A DNA stretch of 64,000 nucleotides from Apium graveolens (Eukaryota > Streptophyta > Magnoliopsida > Apiales > Apiaceae): positions 82,781,742-82,845,741 of the forward strand of contig NC_133647.1 of the NCBI RefSeq assembly GCF_009905375.1, given 5' to 3'. This document shows, piece after piece, positions 24,099 to 35,402 of this stretch. A program made the position numbers and the translations under genes. Positions within the stretch are counted from its first letter, which is position 1. The number at the start of each line of letters is the position of its first letter. The notes beneath the pieces are model-generated. The model saw only the letters and a program-made list of their open reading frames with translations, was not told where the DNA came from and searched no databases.

Positions 24099-27000
24099 AC
24101 AGTTTATTGGTCACTGAAATAAGAATAGGGGAGGGTAATATAGGAGTGATAGGCCATGTAAGATAGGAAAGAGCTAGGCATGCTCATGTTAAGTTGAGTT
24201 GAGTGCGAATTAGGGTTAGCAGATCCGATATGGAATTATTAAGATAGGATTATTGAGAAAAGTATGAGATGAATATAGCAACACTATAGATATATTGAGT
24301 TTTCAGGCCCTACAGTAATGAGGAATCGACAGACCGATGGAGACTGGGTATGCTACCCTACTTTTCATGTGGTTTTAAAGAAAAATGCAATTGAGTCTTG
24401 TGAGAACTTCATGTAAGAGAGGCCAGGTGATTTTTGGTACGATTTAACTTGGAATTAAGTAGTAGGACGAGCTCCACACCGGAGGCAACGAGTTGATGGA
24501 AGCTGATGAAGGGCCAAAGTTGCAAGCTGCAAAGGCACCACCGTTGCGAGAAGGTTCCATCGCTTAGTGGGCGCTGCGCAAGGAATGATATCTACTTTAT
24601 CAGGTATGGGGAAGACTAGCACAAAGGTGCGACTCTATCTGCAGACAAAACATCAAATTTTATTAGTGATCGTAAGTATAATGTCAAGGACGATGACAAG
24701 AATATCAAAGATAGTGGCAGACGTCAACATTGGGTTCGAGTTATGAATAATATGGTATATATCGGTAAAGGAAATTTCATCGACTAATGAATACGAACAA
24801 AATCGAAGGAGAAATAGAAGATGTATTAAAGTGGAGATACCCTTATATGGGCATTCTTTTAATTAGATCTTTCCTTAGTGGATCATAAAAATAGCAAGTA
24901 ACTTATATAGTAATGACGACCAAATATTTGACTTTCAAAATTTTAAAAAATGAGATTTCGAAACAGATTTTCTTAATCAACTTTTAGAAGACTTTTTCAT
25001 AAAACGAGATTCATAATTTGGTTGTCGAATTACTGCTTAAGTTCTTGTTATTATAAACAGAAAATGACCTAAAAAGAAGAATGGATTTAGACTCAGTATT
25101 GTTAATTTGGAGGACCAAGTAGACCCACTAATAAGAAGAAAGTTTAAAGTTTTCCGTGAAAGACGAACATAAATTTTGTTTAATAATATCAATAATTAAA
25201 TCAACATGTTAAAACATTATTTACCTAATTCATGAAATTATTAAAACTTAACGAGAGTTGTGACTCGAACGGACAGAGGATGATTTAAGGAAATGGAAGA
25301 ATCTTCTAGATTATTGGAAAAGAATCGTATTTCTATCGACGAAATTGAGGTGTTGCGTAATCGATGGGTATTTTACGCGGCATAGATGAGATCTGAAGCA
25401 GTGATTATAAATTTCGTAAGGACACGATTAAGATCAAATTATTGAAGCATTTGATGTGAAGGCATTTCTAGACAGCATTTCGAAGCAATGATGTGACTTG
25501 AATCGTGAACCTGTATTCGAACGATCCTGAAGGCATACGTAGGTGAAGCGTGTAAGGTGATCAACACTGACATTCTATCTTCTAATACGATAGTATATGT
25601 TTTTCTTGATTCTTGAATACATATGAGCTTTTTTTGTTGATAAATCATATGAGGCGAAAATGAAAGAAAATTTCTTGTATTCCTTCTAAATCGTTTCACT
25701 TCTCAAATTATTGATTCCTGATTGAGAAAAACAGTGTTGTGGTATGACGCTTTATCGAAATGACAAAGAGTCGGGTGGGACTCCACCTAATCATGTGTTG
25801 TATACCATAAAGTATGAAAGACTGGCCATCTTGAGTATGAATATGGTTGTCTCATTCTTCACTCATTTTTCTTCCTTCAATTTATAGACTTACAGCTCCT
25901 CCCAAGTAGTTGTTGCATTGTTATTCCTTATTCAGTTTTTCAATCAAAATCATATTCACAAACTCTCTTCTTGCGTAGAGTCTGTTCTTTGACGATTTCA
26001 AAAGAAATAAAATAGTTCCGCGTAGCAGATATAATTACATGTCGAATATAGATACGAATGTATGCCGATAAATGGTGGACAACTGCGAGCAAGGAAAAAT
26101 GGATACACCAACAATGTGGATGTGGTGAAGACACCAAGTCAGCCATTTGTTCTTGTTATGAGAATCTCATCAGTACGGTAGATAGCGTTAACGCGATGTA
26201 CTTCAAATTAGAAGATTTTGATGAGAAATGAATCGTTAGTGAACTGTAATAAATAAATTAGTTATAAAATAAGGAAGAAAGGCTGCATGCATCAGAAAAA
26301 GCGAAAGAGTGTCGGGACGACAATCGAAGATTTAGGGAATTCTGAACAATGACTCAGACAGGCAACTAATTCGTGAAGCATCCCTTCGTCGCGGGAAGAT
26401 ATTTGTCATGAAGATTCAAGATAGAAGAAATCTTAATTGAAACCAAATTTCGAACGTGTTCTTCAAAAAATTTATGAGGTTCTCTAATTTGACTAAATAA
26501 GTTATTATAAATTTAATTCCCATAACCAGACCAGTGACGAAAGTTCGATACATGAACATAAGTGGAGATGAAGCAATGGCGACTCGACTGTGAAACCTTT
26601 TAAGAAATAATTATCTGGCAATTGAGTTACCCCCAGATTGCGACGATAATAATGAAAACCATGTGTGGTTATTAAAAGATAAACATACTCACTAATGAAA
26701 TTGAGTGTGTATCGTCAAAGAAGGAGGATTGATGTAATTAGTTGAAGGACGCGGTATAATTCTTAAAAGTAACTGTACACAATTAGTAATGACAAGAAAT
26801 AAGTTAAAATACTCGTGAAATAGAATTTTGAGAATAAACAAGATAAATTTTAAAGTTCACTAATAAAATTTTGTAATTTTCTGAAAGAACTAAGAAAAAT
26901 ATGGTTATATTAATCATTGTTGGTTTAAGACCTTAGTCCCATTTCAAAAAGATATATGTTATGCCAGTTAATCATACATATGCTGGTCAGACTTATATAG

Positions 27001-29865
27001 TTTGAATTATGGTGAATGGATGGATTTGGTTGATGGAAGTGGATGGATATGATTGTGGACGATTTGGTTGATTGATGGTGTCGGCTTAAGTCCGACTGGT
27101 AGTCAATGATATAGGGGAAGTGCTGCCCAAATTTTCAGAAATTACCCTACATTTAAGGATAAAGAAGTATATTGTCGTTCTCGTCAGTACTCCAAATGAT
27201 TGCGATCTTGGTTCTTGAGAAAATTGTTATGACCAAACTGACTTTATATAATTGGTCTTTGATTCCAGTTAGCTAGTCAGCACTTAGTTTAAGTGATCAG
27301 TTAAAAGAGTTAATTGATCAACTTTACCAACTAATGGTTAGCTAAATGGAGATCAATTCCAATTAGATTGAGTCAAGCTCTAACATGATTTTTAGATCCG
27401 AAATCAAAGCGCCCAACAAGTTGAAGGAAGTAATGGATTTAGCAGAAATTGAAGGTTTAGTAAAAGTAGCGTGATATTACTACAAGCCTGTGCGAAAATT
27501 TATCTAGATGAATACGCCCTTTTCGATAAAGAAGAGGAACAGAAAGTAATTGGTGCATGCTAGTAAGAAAAATATTTTCAAGAACTCAAGGTTCAAGATA
27601 AAGCAAAGAGATTCTATCATCTATAATAGCGTTCCAGGAAGGACTTGGATGTATACCCATATCGAATGATGATTTAATGGAAGCTACTATAAATTAGTGG
27701 AGCAAACGTTTGCAAGAACTGAAGATCCAAGATAGAGCAAAGAAATGTTACCATCTGTAACAATACTCCATGAAGGACGTGAATGTACATCCATGTCGAA
27801 TTACGATTTAATGGAAGATGTTGTGAAATACTGGAAAACTCGCAAATCCAAGTATCCGATGTAAGACAGAGACTGACAAAGTTTGCATGTGAACTCAAGA
27901 AAAAGGAATATTGATCAAATGGGGAAAGCCAAATATGCGATCAGTGATGATTTAAGCCAAGCTAAGAAAAATAGATACCAATGAATTTTAATAATTCTGT
28001 TAGTAAGAATTTAAAAATTATAAATAAATGCCTTCATTCTAGCGTTAACTTTAGAAATGACTTATCTAATAATGAACAGATTAGTATTATCAAGAAAAAG
28101 AGATATCTTATGTTTAAAAGAGATAATGAATAATGAGAATCGAGAAATAAATAAGAAAAGAAATAGAATCAAAAGAATGATAAGAAATTTTATAAAATAA
28201 TCCAGGATATATGCAAGTTGCGAACGTTAGTTGTGCCATAACTGATAGGAGAATGAAGTGAAACGCCGATAATTAAAGATAGGAATTCCATTCAAAGAAT
28301 GCGTGTAAACAGGGAAGATTAACCAAAGGTATTAGTGGCAAACTGTTAGGGAAGAACGTTACAATAAATATCAAGATGGAATTCTTTAGAATTAAAGTGA
28401 AGTCCCAAAGGTTCGAACGAATGATTAACCAGGGTTACCTCGAGGAATGAAGTAAAAATTTCTCGTCGGTTATTGCGCAAAGTGGAGCTGGTGTCAAAAG
28501 CCCTGTATCATATGACCCAATAGGGATGAAGTAACGAGTTAAAGAAACTTCAGGAATGTGGAATGAAGGAATAATAATATAAGAAGTGTTTCGCGCTATG
28601 CACAAAAGTGATCATAGGAAAAAGGGAATGGAGGTATGAAGTTACACATTGATTAGCAGAAGTGGTAAGTCTGGGGATTAAATGAACATAGTGGATCAGG
28701 AGTATTTGGATAGTGTAATTGTATTTATTGATAACATCCTCTCCCATTCAAGGACTAAGGAAGACCAAGTTAAATGTTGGAAAATATGCTTGCGGAGGAT
28801 TGAAAAGTAGCAACTTCATTCTAAGCTTCAAAGGTGTGAACTCTGGTCATAATGGATTATGAGCTACAGAAGTATGGTTAATTACCAACCAAGCAAGATC
28901 CATTTAGAGACAAATGTCTAGAGTAGAAAAGAAAGAGTGAATGTCACTAAGATTGCTGGGAAGTGGATAAAGGAATTGGAAAAGTTAAAAAATCGAGAAC
29001 AGGTTTTGATCCGGCTTCTGGATTATACTGATACTTACTTTGTTGTTAGATATCAAAGGTGGTATTAATATAGATGATTGATGTTGACTTCAATATGGAA
29101 TGTTGTGAGTATAAAAGTTCATATTGATATCTAATTTGATACGACAATAAAATGAGTATTAGTACCAAGAGGTCGAGTTTGAATAAAGTTATGATTCATT
29201 CTGTTCCAAATTAATATAATTCCTTTCAGATAGTAAAAGATTCTCGCTAGATTAATATACTTGATAACGATTAAAAAGAAATTGAGATATACTACAAAAT
29301 GGTGAGTTAAATGCAATTGCTGAGATTTTCTTTTAATTTTTAGTTTTTGAATAGATTTAGAACATTTCGAAGCATCAGACGCCATGAGCTCAGTATATCA
29401 GGCGCAGACGGATGAAAAGCACAAGAGGCCGGTTAAAGATGCTCGAATACGATTGAAAAAGATCATAGGTCAGGATAATCGAACAGAAAGAGACATGGAA
29501 AGTAAAATAGAACAGCTAGGAAAAAAATGGGAGGCTTCATGACCACGAATTATTAGAATTGGAAAGAAAAGAAGGTTAGTATAAATTAAATTAGTCTTGT
29601 GAGACAATAAGATAGATAGAACGATTGTGAATGAGTTGGTCTTGTTGTCACAGGTATAACGAGTTCATACGACTTTCATATGGGTATGATCAGAAAGAGT
29701 AATTTAGCTCCATATATACATAATGGAGAGTTGAACTAGGTTGCATGAGCAACTGATAGATGTTGATATTGGCAAAAGATTGTTGAGTAATGGTGAAAAT
29801 GATGAAGATACTCGAAAAATATCATAGTTTGTTCCTTAGCATGATTTTGAGGACATAATCCTTCT
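24099..29865 (+). pseudogene. Wrecked gag-pol interior of element F
   Basis: No frame longer than about 90 codons survives. Traces of Ty3/gypsy pol can still be read in broken frames: an MTP-MKELKKLQE-like block and an FID(D/N)ILSHSRTKE block (RT catalytic region, about 28500-28770), and an MSSVYxxQTD block (29384-29420) like the integrase HPQTDG region. At 27400-27600 there is a block like the RT/RNase H boundary (DPxKxEAVM...YYRRF), which in intact elements follows the YVDD region; here it lies before it, so the order is scrambled or parts were duplicated. 24099-27390 shows no block I can name. The element could only have moved with proteins supplied in trans if it was already in this state. 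Confidence 0.6.
27590..27815 (+). repeat. Imperfect tandem duplication inside element F
   Basis: Two copies, about 110-120 bp each, share the landmarks CAAGAACT, AAGATARAGCAAAGA, GAAGGAC, TCGAATKAYGATTTAATGGAAG (in that order, near 27590-27685 and 27713-27812). They appear to be derived from RNase H-region sequence. Confidence 0.65.
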
Positions 29866-29878
29866 AAGGAGGGAATGA
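29866..29878 (+). promoter_or_regulatory. Polypurine tract of element F
   Basis: AAGGAGGGAATGA lies directly before the TG of the right LTR. Confidence 0.85.
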
Positions 29879-31018
29879 TGTAATGTCTGGGAAATATTAT
29901 GTAATTACTTTTATCAATAAATAATTATTATGTGATTTTTATGTGAATTTTGGTAAATTATTTGATGATTGATATTAATATTTGAGTGTTTTGTTTTTGA
30001 TAAAATTAGGATATTTTAATCTTTAATTATCCAGAATAAAATATAGATAGTTTTGGTATTTTTCTGGTAATTTTTGGATTGTTATGTGATTTTATGAGAA
30101 TTTATAGAATTAATAATGATTATTTTACGTAATTATAAAATTACTTTTTAGAATCAGAAATCGTTCCACTTCAACCGTTTTTGCGTTTTACCAACCTGGA
30201 ACTCTTCCGAAAACTCCTTTTTAACCTAATCTGATAATTCTGAACACTTTTCATGTTTTGACTTTTTCGATCTGGGGTATGGTTTGACCCGTACGAGTCA
30301 CGACATGAAATTTTTGATACGCTAATCATTTTATAGATCGATAAAAATCTGTATTCTCAAAAGGCGAGATATTATTACCTTATTTTCGTATAAAGTGTTT
30401 TATAGGAGACCCTGTTTTGATAATTATTCAAATCTAGTACTAAAATTGTATCGTTATATAGTTACTTAGCGGCTAAGTAACCTATTTCCGGATCCGATAT
30501 GTAAATTTAATTATCGAACTATTAAATAAATAAAATATGCGATGAGTCTGTTAGCTATGTGTTACCTTATTGTTAATTTTGGGTAATAGTTGGATACAAA
30601 CCTTTTTGGTATAATTGATTATTGGACTATATGGCATGATTTTGTTCTTAAAATGATTTTTATTGAATAATTATTCTTATAAATGCTAAAATTATCTCTA
30701 AAATTATTTTTGTTGCTTTATAATTTGATTTATTATTTTTAGTAGTTTGTAAAATTTATAAATCAATATTTTATTGATTATTTATCCTTTAATGATTTTC
30801 TGATTGTATTTAATACCGGAATTCTTCAAAAATTATGAAACTTATATTTAATTAAATTTGGAATATTTGGAGAATTTTAAAACTATTCCGGGAATTTTCT
30901 GGATTTTATCAACCCGCACGTTTGTTCGTTAAATTGTAAATTCGGGTAGATCCCGCGATTCAGAAAGAATTTCAAAGTTTTAGAAATTTTATTTTATTAA
31001 TTTTAGTATATTTTAAGA
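29879..31018 (+). repeat. Right LTR of element F, first part
   Basis: It starts TGTAATGTCTGG and matches 20401 onwards. It is interrupted at 31018 by element G; the last five bases taaga are the target duplication of G. Confidence 0.9.
31014..31018. repeat. Target site duplication of element G, left (taaga)
   Basis: It is identical to 41714-41718. The F LTR sequence reads through if G and one copy are removed, in agreement with the left F LTR. Confidence 0.95.
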
Positions 31019-31589
31019 TGTTATGGATAAAAAAACTAAGGTTATTACTTGCTATATTTAATACTAAGATTCGGGAGCTCAAGGCCTTTAATGGCTGCTC
31101 TCGTGTTTCGTGACTCAATCTGCCTTTACGAGATGCCTACGTATCTCTGTGAATTAGAGAATCAAGCCAAAAAATGTAGTTCTGATTGGTGGGGGTGAGA
31201 CCCCTTATATAGATGTTGGGAGTCCTTGAATTGAACTTGGTATAGGAGACTTGGTGGGCAAGTCTCATAATTAGAATGGACTTTGGAGTCCTAGATAGTA
31301 GGAAACTGATTCCTTATCCTTTTAGGTCCCTTTGAGGCTAATCTCCAAGGATTTATATCCTTATCGGGACTCTTTTCAACATCTGATTTGTCCCTTATTA
31401 ATTAATTTCATAATTAATTAATAATCAGGGTTTTTGGGCCTTTTTTATTCCATCAGGCCTGATCTGGTCCATCAGGCTTAACCTTTCTGGTCTGAGTATC
31501 ATATATCTTTTTATTGGGCCTAGCAGCCCACAGCTCGTACAATTAATGCAGTATTTAATTATATAAGCATAATTTATTTATCCCTATCA
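31019..31589 (-). repeat. 3' LTR of element G (left copy)
   Basis: 571 bp, TGTTATGG...CCCTATCA in plus orientation. It differs from the right copy by six substitutions and no indel. A TATA element is present in the minus orientation at about 31201-31212. Confidence 0.95.
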
Positions 31590-31606
31590 TTTGCCCCCCA
31601 ACTTTT
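31590..31606 (-). promoter_or_regulatory. Polypurine tract of element G
   Basis: The minus strand reads AAAAGTTGGGGGGCAAA immediately before the 3' LTR. It confirms the minus orientation. Confidence 0.85.
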
Positions 31607-31760
31607 GGGAAACATTGATTAGGTTTCGCAGAAGTTAAGTCTATTCGTTCCCTTACAGGGTTTCGTTTTTGCGTAAAGTGTGGAGCGACCTACACATTTA
31701 CAATGAATCTTCCTTTTATTCAGAAATTATCTTAATTTCCAGGAATTTTTCCCTAATTTT

Positions 31761-32000
31761 CTGGGATTTTCCCTAATTTCTGGATTTTTCCCTTAATTTC
31801 TGGGATTTATCCTAATTTTCTGGGATTTTTCCCTAATTTCTGGATTTTTCCCTAATTTTCTGGGATTTATCCTTAATTTCTGGATTTTTTCCCTAATTTC
31901 TGGGATTTTTCCTTAATTTTCTGGGATTTATCCTTAATTTCTGGATTTTTTCCCTAATTTCTGGGATTTATCCTTTATTTTCTGGATTTATTCCTTATTT
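31761..32000. repeat. Minisatellite, 12 copies of about 20 bp
   Basis: The unit is CTGGGATTTTTCCCTAATTT with G/GG, T-run and TTA/CTA variation. Some copies alternate GGGA and GGA forms, suggesting a 40-bp higher-order unit. It lies in the 3' region of G, non-coding on both strands. Confidence 0.9.
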
Positions 32001-32137
32001 CTGAAAATATTAACATTTTTCAGAAATTATTTTAAGGAATTTCCTTATTTTTTTGTAATTTTCCAGGATTTTTTCTTCCTTTTCTTTTTTCTCTTTTTTT
32101 CTCCCCTTTTTTTTATACAATTTTCAACCAGGAATCC

Positions 32138-32600
32138 ATTCGACCAGGATCCTGGTCGAATTAGCCCCTGCTGTGCCTTGGTCGAAGGATTTTCGAGGAG
32201 GATGCTTTCGGTCAGGAGTCTTGGTCGAATTTCGGCCAGGACTTTTTTTTTTTTCGACTAGGATTTTCGTCCCTTTCGGTCAGGATTCTTGCTTTTTGAC
32301 CGAATTAAGCTACTCTTGCTGCCCAGGTCGACAGAATTTTGACCTCAATGATTTCGACCAGGAATCTTTCGTGTTTCTTGGTCGAATGGGTCTAATTTTA
32401 GTCGAATTAAGCCTTCTTTTCAACCCTGATCGACAGGATCTCGACCTCAGGGGCTTCGATCAGGATTTCTCTATATTTTCTGGTCGAATTGATCCTGGTC
32501 CTGGTCGAATTAAGGCCTTTATTTACCCTGATCGACTTGATTTCGAGCTCAAGCCATTCGACCAGGACTTCTTTGTGTTTTCTGGTCGAACAGGTCAAGA
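32138..32600. repeat. Perfect 24-bp palindrome and dispersed GGTCGAA words in G
   Basis: 32138-32161 is a perfect palindrome centred on GGATCC (core CGACCAGGATCCTGGTCG). GGTCGAA or its complement recurs about ten times to 32587, often as CTGGTCGAATTAAG or TTCGACCAGGA, spaced 40-100 bp. The open frame 32173-32661 is formed by these repeats. Confidence 0.85.
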
Positions 32601-32649
32601 ACATATGCATGTATATAAATTTTTGTACATACTTGGATTTAGGCCCCTT

Positions 32650-33030
32650 ATGCTGGGCTAAAACTTGGGCCCATTTTAACTGGGCTTATTCTCTTACTGG
32701 GCTTCACAGGCCTTTCAATTGGTCCTCTAATTCTGGGCTTTTAATTTGGGCCAACGTTTTGGGTTCAGGCCAAAAAAAAATTTTTTTTTTATCTTAGCTG
32801 GACTTCTTTTCCACCCCTAAAACCATTTGGGCCTCTTTCAACACTTGGGCCCTTAACTGGGCTTTTGTTTTCTAAACCCAAACTCCAAATTACTCTAGGA
32901 TTGTTTCTGGATTCTTCCAGAATCTTCAAAAAAACTCAAGTTTTCTTTCTTGAATTTTCCAAAGATTTCCTGATGCTTCCAGAACCTTCTTTTTTTGGGC
33001 CTGAATGGGCTTTTCTAGGCCCAATTTCCT
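32650..33030 (+). promoter_or_regulatory. Cluster of TGGGCY (site II-like) motifs upstream of the G antisense gene
   Basis: About eleven TGGGCC or TGGGCT words occur within 380 bp (near 32653, 32665, 32681, 32698, 32733, 32747, 32828, 32845, 32858, 32993 and 33005), ending just before a TATA box. TGGGCY is the plant site II element bound by TCP factors in growth-related promoters; its role here is inferred. Confidence 0.65.
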
Positions 33031-33041
33031 TCTTTTCCTCC

Positions 33042-33049
33042 TATATAAA
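33042..33049 (+). promoter_or_regulatory. TATA box of the G antisense gene
   Basis: TATATAAA (in CCTATATAAAGG) lies 135 bp before the ATG at 33177. A pyrimidine-rich leader with CACTC and CTCTTC runs follows, as in plant 5' UTRs. Confidence 0.75.
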
Positions 33050-33176
33050 GGTGGGGGGGTGTGCTCTCACTCACACTCTTCACTCTTCACTTCATTTATT
33101 TCTAAAACTCTCCAATCTTTCTCCTCTTTCAACTTTCCTCCCTTAGCTTCCAGCCTTCTTTTCCAGTCTTTACTAA

Positions 33177-33987
33177 ATGGCTGACAAGAGTTCTGAGAGG
33201 GCGGCCAAGATAGCCTCGGCTTCAAAACGAGGTAAGGATATCGAGATCCGCTCTTCATATATGTTTTTAATTGATATGATTAACACTAGGGGGGATGAAT
33301 ATCCCTCCACTGCACATCTCGACTCTTTTAATCATTGTAATACTTGGCACAACATAGATTTTAATAAACTAAATGCTCGATATAACGTCCTTCCTCCTCT
33401 TAGATTAGTTCCAGTCTCTGGTGGTGACCGTACTTGCCACTGGAGACCCGACACTCTCTTCATTTACACAGATGCCCTTAATGCTGGGCTTAGGTTTCCT
33501 TTCCATCCTTTTATTCCTCATCTTTTGGCTGATCTACAAATTAATCCGTGTCAGCTTCCTCCAAACGCCTGGAGGAATATTCTATGTTTTATGGTTTGTT
33601 GTCTTAGGGAGGGCTTTCCTCTTTCTGTAGCCGTTTTTAGGAAGGTCTTTCAGTGTTATAATAGTTCTTCCAATATCTGTGGCTGGGTCTATGTCAAGCA
33701 AAGGCCCAAAAGCAAACATATCTTTAACAGCGCCTCTATTCCTGATAATAATCAAAATTGGAGGAATAGTTTCGTTGGGTTACGTTGGGAGAATGGTGAC
33801 TGGGGCACACTTTTTCGATCTTCCTTCGGGAAGGTCAGTGATGGTAGCCTCAAATCCATTCACTTAACTCCTGAAGAAACTATTATTTATAATGGGCTTA
33901 CTCAGGATGATGGCACCACCACCAGCTGGACTCTCTTAGAGGAGTTTTCCCTGATTCATGTGGGACTATCCTCTGTTTCTCAACAGG
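33177..33987 (+). CDS. Antisense gene of element G, exon 1
   Basis: ATG at 33177; 270 codons plus one base, ending at a GT donor (CAACAGG|GTATTT). The N-terminus is basic (SSERAAKIASASKRGKD). A central conserved region with GLRFPFHPFIPHLL and LPPNAWRNILCF resembles Pfam Transposase_28 (putative gypsy-type transposon), which is known from antisense or extra ORFs of plant Tat-lineage retrotransposons. It runs opposite to gag-pol. The family's function is not established. If translation continued past the donor it would stop at 34034, so the spliced form is the better model. No stop or shift is present in the exon. Confidence 0.8.
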
Positions 33988-34066
33988 GTATTTTTCTTCC
34001 CTTCTCAATTTTATTTCATTTCATGCATTATTAACATCACTTATTTTGTCCTTTGCTTTGTTTCAG

Positions 34067-34449
34067 CTGCTAAGGAGATTAACGAGGACAATGTTCCTTT
34101 GGTTGAGGAAACAGCTAGGATGAAGAAAGCTCGGCTCGCAGGCCTAGATACCCGGGGAAAGGCCACGGAGCCTATCTTTTTGAAGAAGCACAAAGAGCCT
34201 ATAGGGGAGGCTTCAACTGAAGGAGCTGGAGGCCATGGTGCTCCTATCACTGCTGCTGCCCTTACTGCTGCTCCCACAGGCGCCTTTCAGCCTCTCTGGG
34301 GATTCCGTCGAGGGGACACCGTAGTTGGTTCCACGAAACATGCTTGGGACTGGTCTTACCATAGCGTGACTCCCAAGGATTTTACTGATGTGGTGGCCAC
34401 CCCTGATCTTGAGAGGATTAAGCTCATGGGAGCTCAGTCTTTAGCTTCG
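34067..34449 (+). CDS. Antisense gene of element G, exon 2
   Basis: It follows a 79-bp intron (33988-34066; GT...TTTCAG). The single base left by exon 1 joins CT to give an Ala codon and the frame continues (AKEINEDNVPLVEE). The exon encodes an acidic then K/R-rich stretch, an A/T/P-rich linker and a WGFRRGDTVVG block. It is 383 bp, ending in phase 0 before GTATGC. The exon has no internal stop. Confidence 0.78.
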
Positions 34450-34529
34450 GTATGCCTTCTCTTTTTTGAACTTATTTTTTATCTTGTAGCATTTTCTTGC
34501 CTTATACTTTGTTAATTGCTTTGTTCCAG

Positions 34530-35081
34530 TCTAACGCCTACTTTCAAGGCGCTGTGAGGCAAGCCGAATCGTGGAAGCGGGCTTCTGATAAGGCCGATAA
34601 TGCCCTCAGGAGGCAACAGAAGAAGTATGCTACCCTGGAGAAGAAGCTCAAGCGCAAAGAGGAAGAACTCGGAGAGTCTAACGCCGAGCTGGTGGTACTT
34701 CGGGCGGAGAAGGATAAAGCTATAGACAACTATCTGGACTCGGAGGAGTTTGCCCAATCCATGAGGATTAGGGATGATTCAGTCTTTCCCGGGTTTTTTA
34801 GGACTGGTTGGGACACGGCCCTTGGGACCGTGAACGAGGCTTGTCCTGATATTAACCTGGCGGACTACATCTGCCCTGATGACGAGGCTTTGCTACAAAG
34901 GTTTCGTACCCGAGTAGTTGTCTCGGACCATGTTCCTCAGGATCCACTCCTTCCTCCTCCCGAGTCTTCTTCCAGACCTGCTGAGGACGACATCCCTTCC
35001 TCCTCCTCCGAGACGACAGAGACTTCCAGCGATAGTGGAGAGGATGATAATATGGATGCCGAGGGTACTTCAGCTCCTTAG
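34530..35081 (+). CDS. Antisense gene of element G, exon 3
   Basis: It follows an 80-bp intron (34450-34529; GT...TTCCAG) and opens in frame with SNAYFQGAVRQAESW. It encodes a strong coiled coil (DKADNALRRQQKKY to about VLRAEKDKA), a compact region with FFRTGWDTALG and NLADYICPDDEALL, then an acidic S/P/E tail with DDNMDAEGTSAP and stop at 35081. The spliced gene has 582 codons including stop, with no lesion. The stop is 321 bp from the stop of the opposing pol gene. Confidence 0.78.
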   Translation, partial: SNAYFQGAVRQAESWKRASDKADNALRRQQKKYATLEKKLKRKEEELGESNAELVVLRAEKDKAIDNYLDSEEFAQSMRIRDDSVFPGFFRTGWDTALGTVNEACPDINLADYICPDDEALLQRFRTRVVVSDHVPQDPLLPPPESSSRPAEDDIPSSSSETTETSSDSGEDDNMDAEGTSAP

Positions 35082-35402
35082 AGCTTTTTCAGCCCTGCGT
35101 GGCTTTCTGTTTTTTATCCTATTTTTGAGACTTTATTTATCGAATTTTTGTAATATCTATCAGATCTATTTCATTTATCACCTTCTATGCTTGCATCCAT
35201 GCATTTGACTTTTATTTGTTAGGCCACAAACATACTTTGAAGAACTCATGAATTTCGTAAAATTGTCTGGGATTCGTCCCTTACACAAGTAATAATAAAC
35301 TTCGTAATAAAACTAAAACATATAAATCCTAAGCAAGCAAAGCTTCAAGGTGCTTTTCAACCTACTCGCCATCCTGACGAGTGAGAATCGTATCCGGCTG
35401 CC
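35082..35402. other. Gap between the two convergent 3' ends in element G
   Basis: The plus-strand antisense gene ends at 35081 and the minus-strand pol ends at 35403. No coding domain lies between. Both transcripts must terminate in or beyond this stretch, so overlap of their 3' ends is likely. Confidence 0.7.

Noticed and set aside
24099..29865. An unknown non-retroelement gene in the F interior
   Set aside because: Traces of gypsy RT and integrase motifs explain parts of it, and no open frame is long enough to support another gene.
32173..32661. 162-codon frame in element G as a coding gene
   Set aside because: It is made of the GGTCGAA repeats and lies in the promoter region; no domain is recognisable.
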